A stretch of 60,904 bases of DNA from Cyanobacteria bacterium RU_5_0 (GTDB taxonomy: Bacteria > Cyanobacteriota > Cyanobacteriia > Elainellales > Elainellaceae): contig JAAUSF010000013.1 of assembly GCA_012033255.1 (NCBI GenBank), forward strand, positions 1 to 60,904, written 5' to 3'. The stretch's first letter is position 1. Every line of letters starts with the position of its first letter. The notes under the pieces are model-generated. The model saw only the letters and a program-made list of their open reading frames with translations, did not search any database and was not told where the DNA came from. The translations under genes were made by a program, and so were the position numbers. Positions 26,861 to 37,524 of the stretch are shown here, piece by piece.

Positions 26861-28186
26861 TTAAAGTTGATTTCGCGCCTTCAATTGCAGATAGCGATCG
26901 ACCAGTTGCTCTGAAATTTGATTGGCTGGAGCATCCAAGATCAATACACCCCGTTGTTTCAGTGTGGCTAGTGCAACTTGTCGTTGAGCAATCAAATCTA
27001 AGGCAACGGCACGAGCATAAGCATTGGGGATGTCTTGGGTGAAGGTATTCGCTTTTACATCGATTTGAGAATCGCGCAAAGTAACGCAGAAAGGGAGATA
27101 ACGAGGGGACAAACGCCCCATCGCCGCCAGCAGTTCAGCAGAGGCGGTTTTATCGATCACGTCTGTAATCAGCACAACGAGGGCACGACGGGTTTGCTGA
27201 CCTGTAAACATTGTGACAGCACCCAGGTAGTCTGGCTCTAGCAAGACAGGTTGAATTGGCGTGAGACGTTCGAGCAGCTTGGGAAGTTGACTGCGCCCTC
27301 GTTCTGGCGAAATCCAGGTGTGGATCTGGCGATCGAATACTCCCACCCCGACTCGATCGCCGCGTTCCAGTCCGGCGAGTGCGAGCGACAAGGTTGCATT
27401 CAAGCCCCAGTCAAAGCGGGCAAGCCCATTGACCTGCACGGTCATCAGGCGTCCCCGATCGAGCAAAATCACGAGGGTCTGTTCTTGTTCGGGTTCCAAG
27501 ACTCGGACGAGGGGGCGATCGCGTCGAGCCGTCGCTTTCCAATCCACTAAACGCGGATCATCTCCAACACTGTATTCTCGCAGTTCAGCAAACTCTGTCC
27601 CCATGCCCAATCGCTTCGCTCGTCGAATATTACCTGTCGTTTGCAACGTTAGCCGAATCGACAATGACTGTAGCCCAATCAGATCAGGATAAACTGCAAC
27701 CGTTTGATGTTGAGGAATGTTCCAATCATTCCAACTCAAACCCCATTTTCCCAACTGTTGCACTTGGATCTTGCCCCACTCATACTCGCCTCGCTGCGCC
27801 GGAAAAACTGTATAGGTCAACTCCTGCTGACTGTTCGCGGGAAGCGCCACTTGCAGAACCTCTGGATTCGCTATGAACGCCTGCGGATAATAATCTCGGA
27901 TTTTCACAATCGCTGGACGATCGCCCGATCGCACTGTCAAGCGCACCAGATTCTCTCGCCCGATCGATAATCGCTGAAGGGGCGATCGGTCTATCTGTAC
28001 CCGATGCCTTCTCGTCTGCAAACTATCAAATGCCGCCAATCCTAAAACCACTCCATCCCAAATCAGCATGGCTATCAGCGCAATGCCGAGCAGCGAGGGA
28101 CGGGATGGGCTATTGAAGAGGGCAATCATTAAGCCGATCGCGGTGCCGAGGAGCAAGAGTTGGTAAACCCGTTGAGAAGGAATCAT
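26861..28186 (-). CDS. DUF58 domain membrane protein
   Basis: The 441-aa product has two N-terminal membrane helices (~8-28 and ~31-54), a beta-rich middle and the DUF58 signature FAELREYSVGDDPRLVDWKATAR (~205-227). A von Willebrand A-like domain follows (VILLDRGR, GDRVGVGVFDRQ, VVLITDVID). DUF58 proteins usually work with MoxR-type AAA+ ATPases in complex assembly or stress; no MoxR gene is adjacent here. It converges on the orthocaspase gene with 8 nt between stops. The function of this member is not established. Confidence 0.85.
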   Translation of the reverse strand: MIPSQRVYQLLLLGTAIGLMIALFNSPSRPSLLGIALIAMLIWDGVVLGLAAFDSLQTRRHRVQIDRSPLQRLSIGRENLVRLTVRSGDRPAIVKIRDYYPQAFIANPEVLQVALPANSQQELTYTVFPAQRGEYEWGKIQVQQLGKWGLSWNDWNIPQHQTVAVYPDLIGLQSLSIRLTLQTTGNIRRAKRLGMGTEFAELREYSVGDDPRLVDWKATARRDRPLVRVLEPEQEQTLVILLDRGRLMTVQVNGLARFDWGLNATLSLALAGLERGDRVGVGVFDRQIHTWISPERGRSQLPKLLERLTPIQPVLLEPDYLGAVTMFTGQQTRRALVVLITDVIDKTASAELLAAMGRLSPRYLPFCVTLRDSQIDVKANTFTQDIPNAYARAVALDLIAQRQVALATLKQRGVLILDAPANQISEQLVDRYLQLKARNQL

Positions 28187-28586
28187 GGGCAGTGATGAAC
28201 CGGCTCAGAAGATTTAAAGACACTAAATCCACTTTCACAGAAGGCAGTTCTACAGTCAAACCATTGTCACCTGTAATTTTCTGTTGAGGTATGGCGTGGT
28301 GTCGGGGCAATCCCGGCGGGGTTGCCCTGGCGTAGAGGGCAGACCCACGTGTCTGCCCCGACCGATGGCAAAATCAATCCCGGCGGGGTTGCCCTGGCGT
28401 AGAGGGCAGACCCACGTGTCTGCCCCGACCGATGGCAAGCGTAGAGGGCAGACCCACGTGTCTGCCCCGACCGATGGCAAAATCAACAAAAAATTTACAA
28501 TCAAACCGTTGTAAATTGTTCTTGAAACGTTCATCAACACTACGCAGTTTATTTCTGGAACCACGATCAAAGTAGATGGAGCTTGG
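28187..28586. other. Intergenic repeat-bearing region upstream of the DUF58 gene
   Basis: About 400 nt without a credible gene; most is occupied by the R1 repeat at 28273-28498. The small plus- and minus-strand frames here are translations of the repeat. Confidence 0.7.
28273..28498 (+). repeat. MITE-like repeat R1, expanded copy
   Basis: The ends GTAATTTTCTGTTG and CAACAAAAAATTTAC are inverted. Inside, a 67-nt unit (TCCCGGCGGGGTTGCCCTGG ... CGTGTCTGCCCCGACCGATGG ...) is present twice (28311 and 28378), plus a 47-nt partial third copy (28439). Each unit carries the palindrome GGCAGACCCACGTGTCTGCC. Relatives are at 35133-35284 and 52141-52280. Confidence 0.8.
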
Positions 28587-28853
28587 TCACACGCGGTCTA
28601 ATGGGCTGCGGTGGGTGACTCGTTGGATGCAGCCATCTTGGAGCGCATCGTGCAAGATTTGCAGAAGGCGTTGATTACGATCGGACAAATTTCCTCGCTC
28701 TGCAAATTTCTTGATCTGAGCCTCCATTGCTGGAGTAATTTCACCCAGTTCCACTGCTGTGCGAATATATGATTCAAGCAGAATTTCAGTGCGATCGCTA
28801 GAGTTCAAAGTGGCTATCATGTTCACAACGGAATTTTGCAGAGGAACGATCAT
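28587..28853 (-). CDS. Small protein of unknown function
   Basis: An 88-aa frame from ATG at 28853 (MIVPLQNSVVNMIATLNSSDR); a TTG 7 codons upstream is possible but has no better ribosome site. The middle is a predicted helical, charged stretch (RTEILLESYIRTAVELGEITPAMEAQIKKFAERGNLSDRNQRLLQILHDALQDG). I recognise no family. It stands alone between a repeat and the ABC exporter gene, and the composition is protein-like, so it is probably real. Confidence 0.5.
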   Translation of the reverse strand: MIVPLQNSVVNMIATLNSSDRTEILLESYIRTAVELGEITPAMEAQIKKFAERGNLSDRNQRLLQILHDALQDGCIQRVTHRSPLDRV

Positions 28854-29054
28854 AAATTCAACCTGCGGCGGCAAAATTCCTGAATTTTGATAGACATACT
28901 CCTTATCCGTGGTATGGCTAAGCTCTGAGGACTGAGTGCTGAGTCAGGATTGATTGACCGTTTGCCTTTCAGCCTTTAGCAATGTCCTAACCACGCTGGC
29001 TATTGCTATAAAACCCATCTTTGAAAGCAGCGGATACTGGATTGGACATCATTA

Positions 29055-30980
29055 TTATTGAAATTGCTGAGCATAAAACCGCGCATATCGATCGCCCTGA
29101 TCCAGTAACTCTGCGTGAGTTCCAGATTCTACAACGCGACCCTGTTCGATCACGAGAATGCGATCGGCTCTCCGCACGGTTGCCAGTCGATGGGCGATGA
29201 TAAACACAGTGCGACCTTGCATCAGGCGTTCTAGGGCTTCTTGCACCAGTGCTTCCGATTCAGAATCGAGTGCAGATGTCGCTTCATCCAGAATTAGAAT
29301 GCGAGGATCAAGTAATACAGCACGTGCGATCGCAATTCGTTGTCGCTGTCCACCGGATAAATTTACGCCCCGCTCGCCGACCCAAGCATGATACCCATTC
29401 GGAAATTGACTGATGAACTGATGAGCATTGGCAACTTTGGCGGCGGTAATCACAGCATCAAGAGCAAAATCGGGTTGACCAAAGGCAATGTTCTGAGCGA
29501 TCGTTCCTGAAAACAACACCGTTTCTTGCGGCACAATCCCAATTTGACGGCGTAAACTGCGAAGCGTGACATCCTGAATATCCATTCCGTCAATCAAAAT
29601 TTGTCCAACTTGCGGATCATAGAAACGCGGCAACAAATTAACTAGCGTCGTTTTGCCTGCCCCTGATGCTCCAACCAGGGCGATCGCTTCTCCGGGTAGT
29701 GCCAGTAAGTTGAGGTTTTGTAAGACCCAGCGAGGGGGGAGGGGGGGAGGGAGAGGGGATGAAGGATGAAGGATGAAGGATGAAGGATGAAATGTCTCCG
29801 TGTCTCCGTGTCTCCACGTCTCCGTATCTCTGCGTCCCCATGTCTCCGTATCTCTGCGTCCCTGTATCCCTGGCTCGTAAGCAAAACTGATATCGCGATA
29901 CTCGACTTTTCCGGTGACGGATGGCAGGATGGCGGCTTCTGGTTTTTCGGTGACGGCAGGTTGAAGCGCGAGGAGGTCAAAGATCCGATCGTTTGAGGCT
30001 TGTCCTTGTTTGAATTCGTTGTAATCTTCGGTGATGTGGGCGATCGGGTCAATCAGCCAGGCAACCGCCACGACGTAACTGCCAAACTCTTCTCCAGTTA
30101 AGTTGCCTAGCGAAATTTGCCATCCACCAAGCAACAGAAGCAACAGGACACTGAGGGCATACATAAATCCTACGACGGGAAACTGGATCGCCTTCAGTCG
30201 AGCGGTCGCATATTTAGCTTGACGATGGCGTTCGGCTTCTTGACTAAACCGTTTGACTTCATAGTCTTCAGCCGCAAAGGCTTGCACCAGACGAATCCCA
30301 CTGAAGACTTCTGTAAGGAGAGAGGATAGATCGGAAATAAGACTTTGGCTGCGATGGGAGAAGCGTAACATCCGATCGCCAAACCAACTGATCAGCCAGC
30401 CCATAAAAGGCGCGACGATCAAACTGGCTAGCGTCAATTGCCAATTGAGATAGATCATGTAGCTGAAGACGGCAATCAGTTGCAAAATACAGGGAATGAA
30501 GTCATGGAACACTTTATTGATGACTTCCCCAATTCGATCGATGTCTTCCGTAAGGCGATAGGATAAATCTCCGGTTTGGGCGGTTTCAAAATAGCTGAGG
30601 CTAAGGGTTTGTAAATGGGCATACACTCGGTTGCGGAGGTCAAGGGCGATCGCCAATGCGGCTTTCGCCATTAGAGAATCTTGTCCATACTGGGCGATTT
30701 TTTGCACCAAGAAAATCCCGGCAACGATGGCTGTTGTCTTTGCCAGTTCAGGCACATTTCCTTGTACGAGAAACCCCAACAAGCGACCTGCGATCCAGGC
30801 GAAGAGGGGCCAACACGCCGTAAAAATCAGTGTACAGAAAAATGCCTGGGCGATCGTGCGCCAGTGAGGACGGAGATACGGCAATAGTTGCCAGTAGCTA
30901 GAGCGTTGCTTCATGGATGATGGCGTGTTGATCGCTTCCGGCTCCCCTAACCAATCAAGCAAGGCTTTCCAGGCTACCAT
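29055..30980 (-). CDS. ABC-type exporter, fused membrane and ATPase domains
   Basis: From ATG 30980 (MVAWKALLDWLG) the protein has 641 aa; an ATG at 30914 (MKQRSSYW) is a possible alternative start. A six-helix exporter domain spans ~40-330. The ATPase domain has Walker A GASGAGKTTL, signature LSGGQRQRIAIARA, Walker B ILILDEATSALD and the H-loop IIAHRLATVRRAD. It is an MsbA/multidrug-type half-transporter and should act as a homodimer; the substrate is unknown. An in-frame insert of about 45 residues made of GRRDTETW/RRHGDTET repeats and a HPSSFILHPSS run lies between the first ATPase strand (FAYEPG) and WVLQNLNL (29745-29875). Confidence 0.88.
   Translation of the reverse strand: MVAWKALLDWLGEPEAINTPSSMKQRSSYWQLLPYLRPHWRTIAQAFFCTLIFTACWPLFAWIAGRLLGFLVQGNVPELAKTTAIVAGIFLVQKIAQYGQDSLMAKAALAIALDLRNRVYAHLQTLSLSYFETAQTGDLSYRLTEDIDRIGEVINKVFHDFIPCILQLIAVFSYMIYLNWQLTLASLIVAPFMGWLISWFGDRMLRFSHRSQSLISDLSSLLTEVFSGIRLVQAFAAEDYEVKRFSQEAERHRQAKYATARLKAIQFPVVGFMYALSVLLLLLLGGWQISLGNLTGEEFGSYVVAVAWLIDPIAHITEDYNEFKQGQASNDRIFDLLALQPAVTEKPEAAILPSVTGKVEYRDISFAYEPGIQGRRDTETWGRRDTETWRHGDTETFHPSSFILHPSSPLPPPLPPRWVLQNLNLLALPGEAIALVGASGAGKTTLVNLLPRFYDPQVGQILIDGMDIQDVTLRSLRRQIGIVPQETVLFSGTIAQNIAFGQPDFALDAVITAAKVANAHQFISQFPNGYHAWVGERGVNLSGGQRQRIAIARAVLLDPRILILDEATSALDSESEALVQEALERLMQGRTVFIIAHRLATVRRADRILVIEQGRVVESGTHAELLDQGDRYARFYAQQFQ
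29732..29872. repeat. Heptamer and dodecamer repeats inserted in the ABC exporter gene
   Basis: GATGAAGGATGAAGGATGAAGG (7-nt unit) is followed by TGTCTCCGTGTCTCCGTGTCTCC and CGTATCTCTGCGTCCC units. The frame stays open through all of it. Clean 7-nt tandem units mark it as recent. Confidence 0.85.
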
Positions 30981-30991
30981 ATTTAACGCAA

Positions 30992-31083
30992 TGTGCAACT
31001 GTATGGCAACAAGCTTTGACTTCGGGTGGGATAGGCAGCTTGCCTGCCCCGATCTGGACGGGCGAGACGCCCATCCCCCAAGC
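30992..31083 (+). repeat. Dispersed repeat family R2, long copy
   Basis: AATGTGCAACTGTATGGCAACAAGC, a GGGATAGGCAGCTTGCCTGCCCC palindrome and GACGGGCGAGACGCCCATCCCC form two small stems. It matches the reverse complement of 48176-48265 along its length and the start of 4791-4850. It fills the spacer between the ABC and STAND genes and may overlap the exporter's upstream region. Confidence 0.7.
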
Positions 31084-31091
31084 GTATTATC

Positions 31092-34000
31092 TCAACATTC
31101 GATCGCTCCCAATGCTCTTAACGCCATCTTTTGAGCATCGCTCAGCCCGGTGACAGCCATAATATTCATGCCTTCGTAGGGGCGATCGGCTCTTAGGGTG
31201 TTCAGGCATTCTCCCGATGGCACATCCCAGATCTTAATCGTTTCATCTTCACTGCCGCTCACCAGTCGTTGACCATTGGGACTGAAGCAAAACGAATTGA
31301 CCCATTTTGTATGTCCCTGTAATGTCTTCAGGCATTGTCCAGTAACACTATCCCATAATTTGATGGTTTGGTCAGTGCTGCCACTCGCCACAAGCGCACC
31401 ATCGGGGCTAAAAACGATCGCTCGTACCCAACCCGTGTGCCCCTCTAGAATGCCTAAACATTCACCTGTATTGACTTTCCAGAGCCGAATCGTGTAATCA
31501 TCACTGCCACTTACAATCACATCGCCACGTGGACTGAATGCGACAGAGATGACAAAGCGCGTATGTCCCGCTAATACTTTCAAACAGGTTCCTGTGCCAA
31601 CTTGCCATACTCGCAGCGTTTGGTCTTCGCTCCCTGTGACGAGCAATCGACCATCGGGGCTAAAAGCAACCGCATGCACTCGGCTCGTATGTCCTCTCAG
31701 CATCCTCACCGGTTGTCCGGTGTTGAGGCTCCACAGTTTGACCGTATGATTGCCGCCGTTACTGGCGAGGAGTTGTCCATCGGGGCTAAGCGCCACCAAT
31801 CGCACTTCTCCAGTTGGTTCGCGCAACGTCATGAAGCAACGTCCCGTATCCAAGTGCCAGAGTTTAATGGTGCGATCGGCACTGCCACTTGCCATAATGC
31901 TCCTGGCGTAGTCTGCATCGATCGCAGGTTCAACCCTTGAACTGATCGCCACTGACCAGACTCGTCCAGTATGCCCTTGAAGGATCTGGCTGCAATGTCC
32001 CGTCTTGGCATCCCAAAGTCGTACCATGCCATCCTCGCTCCCACTCACGATTTGGGCACCGTCTTGGCTAAATGCAACTGACCACATCCAATTGTTATAG
32101 CCCGACAAAGTCCTCAAACAGCGACCTGTAGGGGTTTCCCAGAGGCGGATAGTTTGATCATCACTGCCACTGGCGATCGTCTGCCCATCGGGACTGAATG
32201 CCACCGACCAAATGCGATTCGTGTGCCCCTGGAAGATTCGGATGGGCTGTTCAGTGCGAATATCCCACAGTTTGATCAGTTGGGCATCGTCGCCTGTAAT
32301 CAGGAGTCTTTGCTCATTTGCACCAAAACCATCGGGACTAAATGCCACTGACCAAATTCGGCTGCCATTCGACAAAATTTTGAGACATTGACCCGTGGCT
32401 ACATCCCAAATTCGCACCGTTTGATCGTCACCGCCACTGGCTAATCGCTGACCATCTGGACTAAAGGCGATCGTGCGAATCCGTCCACTATGCTCTCCCA
32501 AGAGCATCTGACACTGACCTGTTGTGATATCCCAAATTCGCACCGTCTGATCATCACTGCCCGTCGCAATCAGTCCTTGTTCTGAATCAACCGGCGCAGT
32601 TGGACTGAAAGCGATCGTGCAGATGCCGCCGTCATGATCCTGCAATGTTTTTAAGCATTGTCCGCTCAGAATATCCCAAATTCGCACTGTCTGATCTTCG
32701 CTACCACTCGCCAATAATTGACCATCCGGGCTGAATGCGACCGTCCAGACCCAGTTTGTGTGTCCCTGTAACTCTTGCCGACATTCTCCCGTATTCACAT
32801 CCCAGAGCCGAACGATCCGATCTTCACCACTACTGGCGATCGTCTGGCTATCCGGACTGAATGCCACCGTCCAGATCCAGTGTAAATGTTCCCGACAACC
32901 GAATAGCTGTTTCCCATCGGCAACTTGCCATAGGCGGAGTTCTCCATCTGCATCGCCCGTAGCTAAAAATCGCCCATCTGGGCTGAATGCGACTGAAATA
33001 ATGCTGCCTAACGTTTGAGCAAAAACAGATTTGGCTAAATCAGCATGAGCAAAATTAACCTGATGCAGATTGACATCTTGCAGATAAGCTTGCCAAATCG
33101 CGAGATGAGAGAAATCATATCGGGTTAAATCTGTTTTCAAATAGCGAAATAGATTCAGTAGATTGCCGCCTGCATATCCTCGAACTCCAGCATATTCGGT
33201 TCGCAGCCGTTTTAATATCTGTTTGAGTCGATTCTCAACTGCTTGGGGCGTCCTGAATGTGATTTGTAGCCGCTCTAATAAAGGTTGCAAAATAACGCGA
33301 ATTTGGCTTTCACGAATGTAGTCTTTAGCGGCTGCTTTGAGAAGAGAATGAGAATGGAAAAAGGTGGTAGTAGATTGGGCAACGAATGTAGCATCTGAGG
33401 TATTAAGGTTATCTGTTTGGTTATGCGTTGGATCTGTTAAATGATTTGTTGCTAGTTCAGTATGGAGGCGTTCAATCAAGCGTTCGGTCATATATTCCAT
33501 GACGACAGGTTGTTGAGTGTAGCGGTTGCTGGTTTTTTCGATGAGCGATCGTCGCCTTAAAGATCCAATCGCTTCAATCAGTTGTGACTTGATGACGGGT
33601 GTGAGAATATCGGCTTGCAGTTCACTAAAGGGGATGGGTTCACGAGCGATCGCAAACCAATACATCACAGCTTGTTCTAGATGCGATAAACGATTGAATT
33701 GTTGATCAAGCAAGTTACGGATGTCATCAAAGACAGTGGCACCTTGCGCCAAAAATTCGGTGATGTTGCCGTCGAAGAGTTCTTGAATCGTGGTAGCCGC
33801 AATTTTGAGCGCGAGAGGATTACCTGCATAGCAATCGGTCAGAATTTGCCAGTCTTCCGGTGAGCCAGAAAAAGTGCCTTTCGATTTGAGAATAGTTTTA
33901 GAGTCGATGCCTGTGAGTCCGCTCAGTTGCAGCGATCGCACCGGTAATGTCTCACCTTCCAAAATCATCAAGTCTTTGGGATTTTCGCGACTCGTAATCA

Positions 34001-34967
34001 CTAAACAACTCTGATGTGCGCTTTCCGCAATCCGAGTCAATAATTCACGATATCCTTGATGTTCCTCTCGATAAAACCCAGAATAGTCGCCGCTTCGCAA
34101 AATGGTCTCCATGTTATCGAGAATCAGCAGACAACGGTGCGATCGTAAGTAATGCATCAATCGCGACACCCGACCGCTCACATCAGATGGCAAATGCGTT
34201 TCTGTTTCCCGTTCACGAGACAAAAACCGAATCATATCCGCTAGCATATCTTCAACCGCAGGAGCATTTCGCAAGGAACGCCAGAGGATGAACTCGAATC
34301 TCCGTGTCTCCGTGTCTCCGCGTCCCCGTGTCTGTCCGTTCTCTGCAATTTGCCGTGCCAATTTTACTGATAATGAGGTTTTGCCGATGCCGCCCATGCC
34401 GATGATCGAAATGAACCGACAGCGATCGCTGACAATCCACTGGTACAGGATATTCAATTCGCTGACTCGTCCACAAAAAGCGGTGATATCAACGGCTTCG
34501 CCCCAGTCTTGATGAGGGGTCAAGTTGCTAGAGAGGTCGTTGGTGAGGTTAGAGCGATCGGAGTCTTCAATCGGCGGGGTGAATGATGTGGATTGGGGGA
34601 GTGGGGCGATCGGCTCTGAAGTTAGTTCCTCAGTCACTTCTGAAGGAGAAGCCGTTTCTCTCGGAACCGTTACATCGGTCAACACTGAACGCGCCTGTCG
34701 CTTTAAGACCGCTTGGACAGTGCCTTTACTAATCTTCTCGCCAAGCGCCTCTGAGAGGAGTTGCCAAAGTTTGGAGCCAACATCTTTGATGTAACCTGCA
34801 TCATAGCCTGCTGTCTCTGCAATCTCCGTATAGGTTAAGCCTTGCCAACAGTGGCGGAAAATAAGTTCCTGAATATCATTCAGGCGTCCCTGTTGTAGAA
34901 CCTGATCTAAAATCGCCAATGCTTCGTCGGCAGTCATAATAGACATCCCAGCCTTGGTGGTTAACAT
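31092..34967 (-). CDS. STAND protein: N-terminal helical domain, NB-ARC ATPase, 14 WD40 repeats
   Basis: The 1,291-aa protein starts with a helical domain (~10-90, [36 protein letters not shown]) of the type named vWA-MoxR-associated N-terminal HTH. NB-ARC follows (~155-480; Walker [10 protein letters not shown], Walker [10 protein letters not shown]). A helical region precedes WD40 repeats from ~640 to the end; I count 14 (each like VAFSPDGxxLASGSxDxTxRLWD), enough for two seven-bladed propellers. Such proteins are sensor/switch ATPases in cyanobacteria, often with signalling or defence roles; the ligand is unknown. A repeat-derived insert ([14 protein letters not shown]) lies just after the Walker A helix. 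Alternative starts at 34946 and 34937 are possible. Confidence 0.87.
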   Translation of the reverse strand: MLTTKAGMSIMTADEALAILDQVLQQGRLNDIQELIFRHCWQGLTYTEIAETAGYDAGYIKDVGSKLWQLLSEALGEKISKGTVQAVLKRQARSVLTDVTVPRETASPSEVTEELTSEPIAPLPQSTSFTPPIEDSDRSNLTNDLSSNLTPHQDWGEAVDITAFCGRVSELNILYQWIVSDRCRFISIIGMGGIGKTSLSVKLARQIAENGQTRGRGDTETRRFEFILWRSLRNAPAVEDMLADMIRFLSRERETETHLPSDVSGRVSRLMHYLRSHRCLLILDNMETILRSGDYSGFYREEHQGYRELLTRIAESAHQSCLVITSRENPKDLMILEGETLPVRSLQLSGLTGIDSKTILKSKGTFSGSPEDWQILTDCYAGNPLALKIAATTIQELFDGNITEFLAQGATVFDDIRNLLDQQFNRLSHLEQAVMYWFAIAREPIPFSELQADILTPVIKSQLIEAIGSLRRRSLIEKTSNRYTQQPVVMEYMTERLIERLHTELATNHLTDPTHNQTDNLNTSDATFVAQSTTTFFHSHSLLKAAAKDYIRESQIRVILQPLLERLQITFRTPQAVENRLKQILKRLRTEYAGVRGYAGGNLLNLFRYLKTDLTRYDFSHLAIWQAYLQDVNLHQVNFAHADLAKSVFAQTLGSIISVAFSPDGRFLATGDADGELRLWQVADGKQLFGCREHLHWIWTVAFSPDSQTIASSGEDRIVRLWDVNTGECRQELQGHTNWVWTVAFSPDGQLLASGSEDQTVRIWDILSGQCLKTLQDHDGGICTIAFSPTAPVDSEQGLIATGSDDQTVRIWDITTGQCQMLLGEHSGRIRTIAFSPDGQRLASGGDDQTVRIWDVATGQCLKILSNGSRIWSVAFSPDGFGANEQRLLITGDDAQLIKLWDIRTEQPIRIFQGHTNRIWSVAFSPDGQTIASGSDDQTIRLWETPTGRCLRTLSGYNNWMWSVAFSQDGAQIVSGSEDGMVRLWDAKTGHCSQILQGHTGRVWSVAISSRVEPAIDADYARSIMASGSADRTIKLWHLDTGRCFMTLREPTGEVRLVALSPDGQLLASNGGNHTVKLWSLNTGQPVRMLRGHTSRVHAVAFSPDGRLLVTGSEDQTLRVWQVGTGTCLKVLAGHTRFVISVAFSPRGDVIVSGSDDYTIRLWKVNTGECLGILEGHTGWVRAIVFSPDGALVASGSTDQTIKLWDSVTGQCLKTLQGHTKWVNSFCFSPNGQRLVSGSEDETIKIWDVPSGECLNTLRADRPYEGMNIMAVTGLSDAQKMALRALGAIEC
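34290..34334. repeat. CCGTGTCT heptamer-type repeats inside the NB-ARC domain
   Basis: CTCCGTGTCTCCGTGTCTCC and CGCGTCCCCGTGTCTG are in frame and add about 12 residues ([11 protein letters not shown]) between the Walker A helix and the next strand of the STAND protein. They match the repeats in the ABC exporter gene. Confidence 0.8.
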
Positions 34968-35325
34968 ATTTTTTTGGAGATTTTTCTTTAGAAAACTTAG
35001 CTTTGAACGGATTAGGAAATTATCTGAAATTATCTCAAACCTTTTCGATCGCGAGGTAATCTGTAATGCTCTTTAGCGAAAGACAGCAAGTTGCATATTG
35101 GGTTAGATAGAATCTGGAAACAAATCCCATCTGTAAATTTTCTGTTGTGATGTAGACATGATGTAGAGGCGATCCCGGCGGGGTTGTTTTGGCTGAGAGG
35201 GTAGACACGTAGGTCTGCCCCGACCGATGGCAACCACGTTCGTAGGTCTGCCCCGACCGATGGCAAAATCAACAAAAAATTTACTGGTGGAACAAATCGG
35301 AGTGGATGGGAAATCCAAAATTGCC
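34968..35325. other. Intergenic region between the STAND gene and coaBC
   Basis: A divergent promoter region of about 360 nt. An R1 repeat copy occupies 35133-35284; the frame upstream of the coaBC ATG is translated repeat and is not coding. Confidence 0.65.
35133..35284 (+). repeat. MITE-like repeat R1, compact copy
   Basis: 152 nt bounded by GTAAATTTTCTGTTG and CAACAAAAAATTTAC, inverted with 14 of 15 matches. The interior has TCCCGGCGGGGTTG and two TAGGTCTGCCCCGACCGATGG copies. It ends about 42 nt before the coaBC start and could influence its expression. Confidence 0.8.
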
Positions 35326-36561
35326 ATGTTTCAGAAACGTATTCTAGTTGGGGTGGGAGGCGGTATCGCAGCATACAAAGTGTGTGAGGTCGTCTCAACC
35401 TTAGCGAAGGCAGGAGCCGAGGTGCAAGTTATTCTTACCGATGAAGCAACGCAATTTGTCACCCCGTTAACCTTTGCGACGCTAAGCCGTCATCCCGCTT
35501 ACACCGATCGCGACTTCTGGCAACCGACGCACGATCGCCCTTTACACATTCAACTAGGAGAATGGGCAGAGGTGTTTTTGATTGCGCCATTAACAGCAAA
35601 TACGCTAGCAAAACTGGCATATGGGCTAGCCGATAATCTGTTAACGAATACCGTGTTAGCGTCGAGATGTCCAGTGCTGTTGGCTCCGGCAATGAATACC
35701 GAGATGTGGCAACAACAATCGGTGCAGCGTAACTGGCAATTGCTACAGACGGATGTTCGCTATCACGTAACAGGTCCAGAAGCAGGAATTTTGGCGTGCG
35801 ATCGGGTTGGTTCTGGACGGATGAGCGAACCGTCAGAACTTTTGTCTCATCTCGAATCGCTATTATATACGAACGGCAACCGTGACCTCGCGGGCAAGCC
35901 TGTCCTAATCAGCGCTAGTGGCACTCGTGAACATATTGATCCGGTACGGTTTATTGGCAATCCCTCAACCGGAAAAATGGGAATAGCCCTCGCACAAGCC
36001 GCATTGCATCGAGGGGCGATCGTGACTCTGGTTCATGCCCCAATCGAGAGACAGCTTTTAGCCTCGTTACAGGGCGTTCGCTTGATCCCGGTGATCAGCG
36101 CGGCGGAGATGCAGCAAGCGATGCAAACTTACCTGCCAGAAGCCGATTGGATTGTGATGGCGGCGGCAGTGGCGGATGTGAAACCCTCGGAGGTCAGTGC
36201 AGAAAAGCTACCCAAACGATCGCTCCCGTTGCGTCTCTCGCTCACGCTTGTCCCCGATATTGTGGCAACACTCAGTCAACTGAAGCGATCTGATCAGCGA
36301 TTGATCGGCTTTGCAGCTCAGAGTGGAGATATTCTGACCCCGGCACTGGAGAAATTGCAGCAGAAAAAACTGGATGCGATCGTGGCTAACCCGATCGATC
36401 AACCGAATAGTGGCTTCGGTAGCGATCGAAATCAGGCGATCTTTTTAGACAATCAAGGACGCAAACAAACCATTCCATCATGCCGCAAACTTGAGATGGC
36501 ACACCAATTATTTGATTTCATTCGTGACATCCCATTTCATCTAGAGAGCGGTGCTCAGTAG
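35326..36561 (+). CDS. coaBC: Bifunctional phosphopantothenoylcysteine decarboxylase / phosphopantothenate-cysteine ligase
   Basis: The start is ATG at 35326 ([18 protein letters not shown]); the frame upstream is repeat sequence. The product has 411 aa. The N-terminal CoaC flavoprotein domain (~1-180) has GGIAAYK, the catalytic His in [19 protein letters not shown] and a Cys in [12 protein letters not shown]. The C-terminal CoaB domain (~190-405) has [26 protein letters not shown] and the AAAVADVKP loop. It makes 4'-phosphopantetheine for coenzyme A in two steps in the cytosol. It is followed by two strong hairpins. Confidence 0.94.
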   Translation: MFQKRILVGVGGGIAAYKVCEVVSTLAKAGAEVQVILTDEATQFVTPLTFATLSRHPAYTDRDFWQPTHDRPLHIQLGEWAEVFLIAPLTANTLAKLAYGLADNLLTNTVLASRCPVLLAPAMNTEMWQQQSVQRNWQLLQTDVRYHVTGPEAGILACDRVGSGRMSEPSELLSHLESLLYTNGNRDLAGKPVLISASGTREHIDPVRFIGNPSTGKMGIALAQAALHRGAIVTLVHAPIERQLLASLQGVRLIPVISAAEMQQAMQTYLPEADWIVMAAAVADVKPSEVSAEKLPKRSLPLRLSLTLVPDIVATLSQLKRSDQRLIGFAAQSGDILTPALEKLQQKKLDAIVANPIDQPNSGFGSDRNQAIFLDNQGRKQTIPSCRKLEMAHQLFDFIRDIPFHLESGAQ

Positions 36562-36570
36562 ATCGCAAAT

Positions 36571-36645
36571 AGGTTTTTAGAGCGCACTTCGTGCGCTCTA
36601 AAAACCCAAAGTCGGATTTTTCGGGCGCGTCGCGCCCGAAAAATC
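36571..36645 (+). terminator. Two perfect hairpins after coaBC
   Basis: TTTTTAGAGCGCAC-TTC-GTGCGCTCTAAAAA (36572-36605) and GATTTTTCGGGCGCG-T-CGCGCCCGAAAAATC (36615-36646) are both perfect. GC stems flanked by A- and T-runs make each a bidirectional terminator candidate. They close coaBC and insulate the next gene. Confidence 0.75.
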
Positions 36646-36723
36646 AACCCTTTCAGCTAGTTTTAAACCACGTCCTAAACCCTTACAATTTGAGAAACCT
36701 GTTGCCTAATATGGGTAAATCTG

Positions 36724-37524
36724 ATGACTCCTACTCAACTCAAAAATTTCGATATCCCCCTTCCTCCAACGCAAAATGACCTGCCCTACGATGACGGAGT
36801 GCCGATGGAAAGTCAGCGCCACATCATGCAAATGGAATTACTGATTAACGGGCTGTTGCCCTGGCTGGATGCACGAGAAGATGGCTATGTCGGCGGCAAT
36901 ATGTTTGTCTACTACAGCATGAAGCAAGTACGCAATCAGGATTTTCGAGGACCGGATGTGTTTGTGGCGTTGGATGTGCCTAAAGGGGAGCGCAAAAGCT
37001 GGGTGTGTTGGGAAGAGGAAAAAACACCTGATGTTGTGATTGAATTGTTATCTGACAGCACCCGTGAGGTTGATCAAGGTGAGAAAAAGTTAATCTATCA
37101 AACCCGCTTGCATGTGCCGGAATATTTTTGGTATGACCCGTTTAATCCCAATGAGTGGGCGGGTTTTCAATTGCAAGGGGTCTATCAACCGATTCCACTC
37201 AATGCTCAAGGTCAATTAGTCAGCCGAGTCCTGAACTTGGGGCTGATGCAGTGGCAAGGCAACTTTAAGGGAGTCACTGCAACGTGGCTGCGCTGGGCAC
37301 AGATCGATGGGACACTACTGTTAACGGCTGAAGAGTTAGCATCTCAACGCGCAGAACAAGCTAATCAATGCGCAGAACAAGCCAATCAACGCGCAGAACA
37401 GGCGGAAAACCAAGTGTTCCAAATTGCCCAGAATCTTTTGCAAACTGGAATGAATGTGTCGCAGGTTGCTCAAATTACTGGGCTAAGGACAGAACAGGTT
37501 ACAGCTTTGAGGGAGGAAGGATGA
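36724..37524 (+). CDS. Uma2-family (DUF820) putative endonuclease
   Basis: The 266-aa product has the Uma2 restriction-endonuclease-like core: DVFVALDVPKGERKSW, TPDVVIELLSDSTREVDQGEKKLIYQ and VPEYFWYDPF, with the D...E-x-K-type acidic positions. The C terminus is a coiled coil of AEQANQ/RAEQ repeats, then a helix (VSQVAQITGLRTEQVTALREEG). Uma2 genes are highly expanded in cyanobacteria and their role is unknown. The stop TGA lies in an AAGGATGA tandem repeat, so the natural end may have been cut short. It is a lone gene. Confidence 0.8.
   Translation: MTPTQLKNFDIPLPPTQNDLPYDDGVPMESQRHIMQMELLINGLLPWLDAREDGYVGGNMFVYYSMKQVRNQDFRGPDVFVALDVPKGERKSWVCWEEEKTPDVVIELLSDSTREVDQGEKKLIYQTRLHVPEYFWYDPFNPNEWAGFQLQGVYQPIPLNAQGQLVSRVLNLGLMQWQGNFKGVTATWLRWAQIDGTLLLTAEELASQRAEQANQCAEQANQRAEQAENQVFQIAQNLLQTGMNVSQVAQITGLRTEQVTALREEG

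Noticed and set aside
28311-28486. Tandem 67-nt units considered as a CRISPR array
   Set aside because: Whole units are copied with no unique spacers, and the ends are those of a dispersed inverted-end repeat.
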